7,360 bases of DNA from contig VGFF01000100.1 of the NCBI GenBank assembly GCA_016868955.1, positions 1 through 7,360 on the forward strand. Reading direction: 5' to 3'. The stretch's first letter is position 1, and each line of letters begins with the position of its first letter. The notes under the pieces are model-generated. The model saw only the letters and a program-made list of their open reading frames with translations, was not told the origin of the DNA and ran no database searches. This document shows positions 7,070-7,360 of the stretch, in pieces. The translations under genes were made by a program, and so were the position numbers. This DNA comes from Armatimonadota bacterium (GTDB taxonomy: Bacteria; Sysuimicrobiota; Sysuimicrobiia; Sysuimicrobiales; VGFF01).

Positions 7070-7360
7070 CTACAACGCCCGCGCGTCCCGCAGCAGCGTC
7101 TGCGTGTACGGATGCTGAGGGTTCTTGAACACCTCGCGCGTCGCGCCGCCTTCGACGATCTCGCCGCGGCGCAGCACGTGCGCGAAGTCGGTCCAATGCG
7201 CGACCAACCCGAGCACGTGCGTGATCAGCAGCAGCGACATGCCCCGGTTCTTCTGGATCTGCGCGATCAGCTCGATGATCTGCGCCTGCATGGTGACGTC
7301 GAGCGCGGCCGTCGGCTCGTCAGCGATGAGCAGCTCCGGCCCGGGCGCGATCGCCGAGGC
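7070..7360 (-). CDS. Oligopeptide-type ABC transporter ATP-binding protein, C-terminal part
   Basis: The last 96 or so residues of a cytoplasmic ATPase subunit (DppD/DppF/OppD-like); the 5' part lies beyond the right edge. Seen are Walker B with the catalytic Glu (LLIADEP, about 7313-7333), the D-loop (AALD), the switch histidine in LLLITH, and the C-terminal HPYTQTLL motif of the oligopeptide-transporter ATPase extension. That combination separates it from most other ABC ATPases. The residue after the switch His is Val where Asp is usual (THD). The protein ends soon after the HPY motif, so the extension is short. It shares strand and family with the two permeases about 4.5 kb downstream and probably energises the same importer, although the opposite-strand DUF4258-DUF2283 gene lies between. 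The Walker A and signature motifs are outside the window. Confidence 0.93.
   Translation of the reverse strand, partial: ASAIAPGPELLIADEPTAALDVTMQAQIIELIAQIQKNRGMSLLLITHVLGLVAHWTDFAHVLRRGEIVEGGATREVFKNPQHPYTQTLLRDARAL

Overview
The window is high-GC DNA (roughly two thirds G+C by eye) from a free-living bacterium, most likely an uncultivated soil or sediment lineage. Nothing in it fixes the phylum. Codons are strongly G/C-ending, which produces many long antisense shadow frames.

Layout, left to right. (1) 1-297, minus strand: a 5'-truncated IS3-family transposase (integrase core) that also runs off the left edge. (2) 429-770, plus strand: a 7Fe ferredoxin with a strong ribosome site, whose unusual C-terminus overlaps the convergent gene. 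(3) 704-6293, minus strand: a compact five-gene run, transcribed right to left as AroM-family protein, M28 peptidase, enolase-superfamily (muconate-lactonizing-enzyme-type) protein, DppB-type permease, DppC-type permease. Junctions are tight: 63 nt, a 4-nt ATGA overlap, 21 nt and 2 nt. (4) 6294-6529: a divergent spacer with several inverted repeats. (5) 6530-7045, plus strand: a DUF4258 domain joined in frame to a DUF2283 domain, with visibly lower GC than its surroundings. (6) 7070-7360, minus strand: the C-terminal end of an oligopeptide-type ABC ATPase that continues past the window.

Taken together, regions 3 and 6 look like a peptide or amino-acid-derivative uptake and catabolism locus. 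A Dpp/Opp-type importer (two permeases and at least one ATPase) is combined with a metallopeptidase-fold hydrolase, an epimerase/cycloisomerase-fold enzyme and an Asp/Glu-racemase-superfamily protein. A plausible reading is import of short or stereochemically unusual peptides, inversion of stereocentres and hydrolysis. The substrate cannot be read from the sequence. No substrate-binding protein lies in the window. The DUF4258-DUF2283 gene, a likely toxin-antitoxin-like unit, sits in the opposite orientation between the ATPase and the rest of the locus and looks like a later insertion.

The observations most worth following are the DUF4258-DUF2283 single-chain arrangement, the M28 protein whose usual Glu-Glu catalytic pair is replaced by a His-Ser-His motif, and the dyad-rich divergent spacer.
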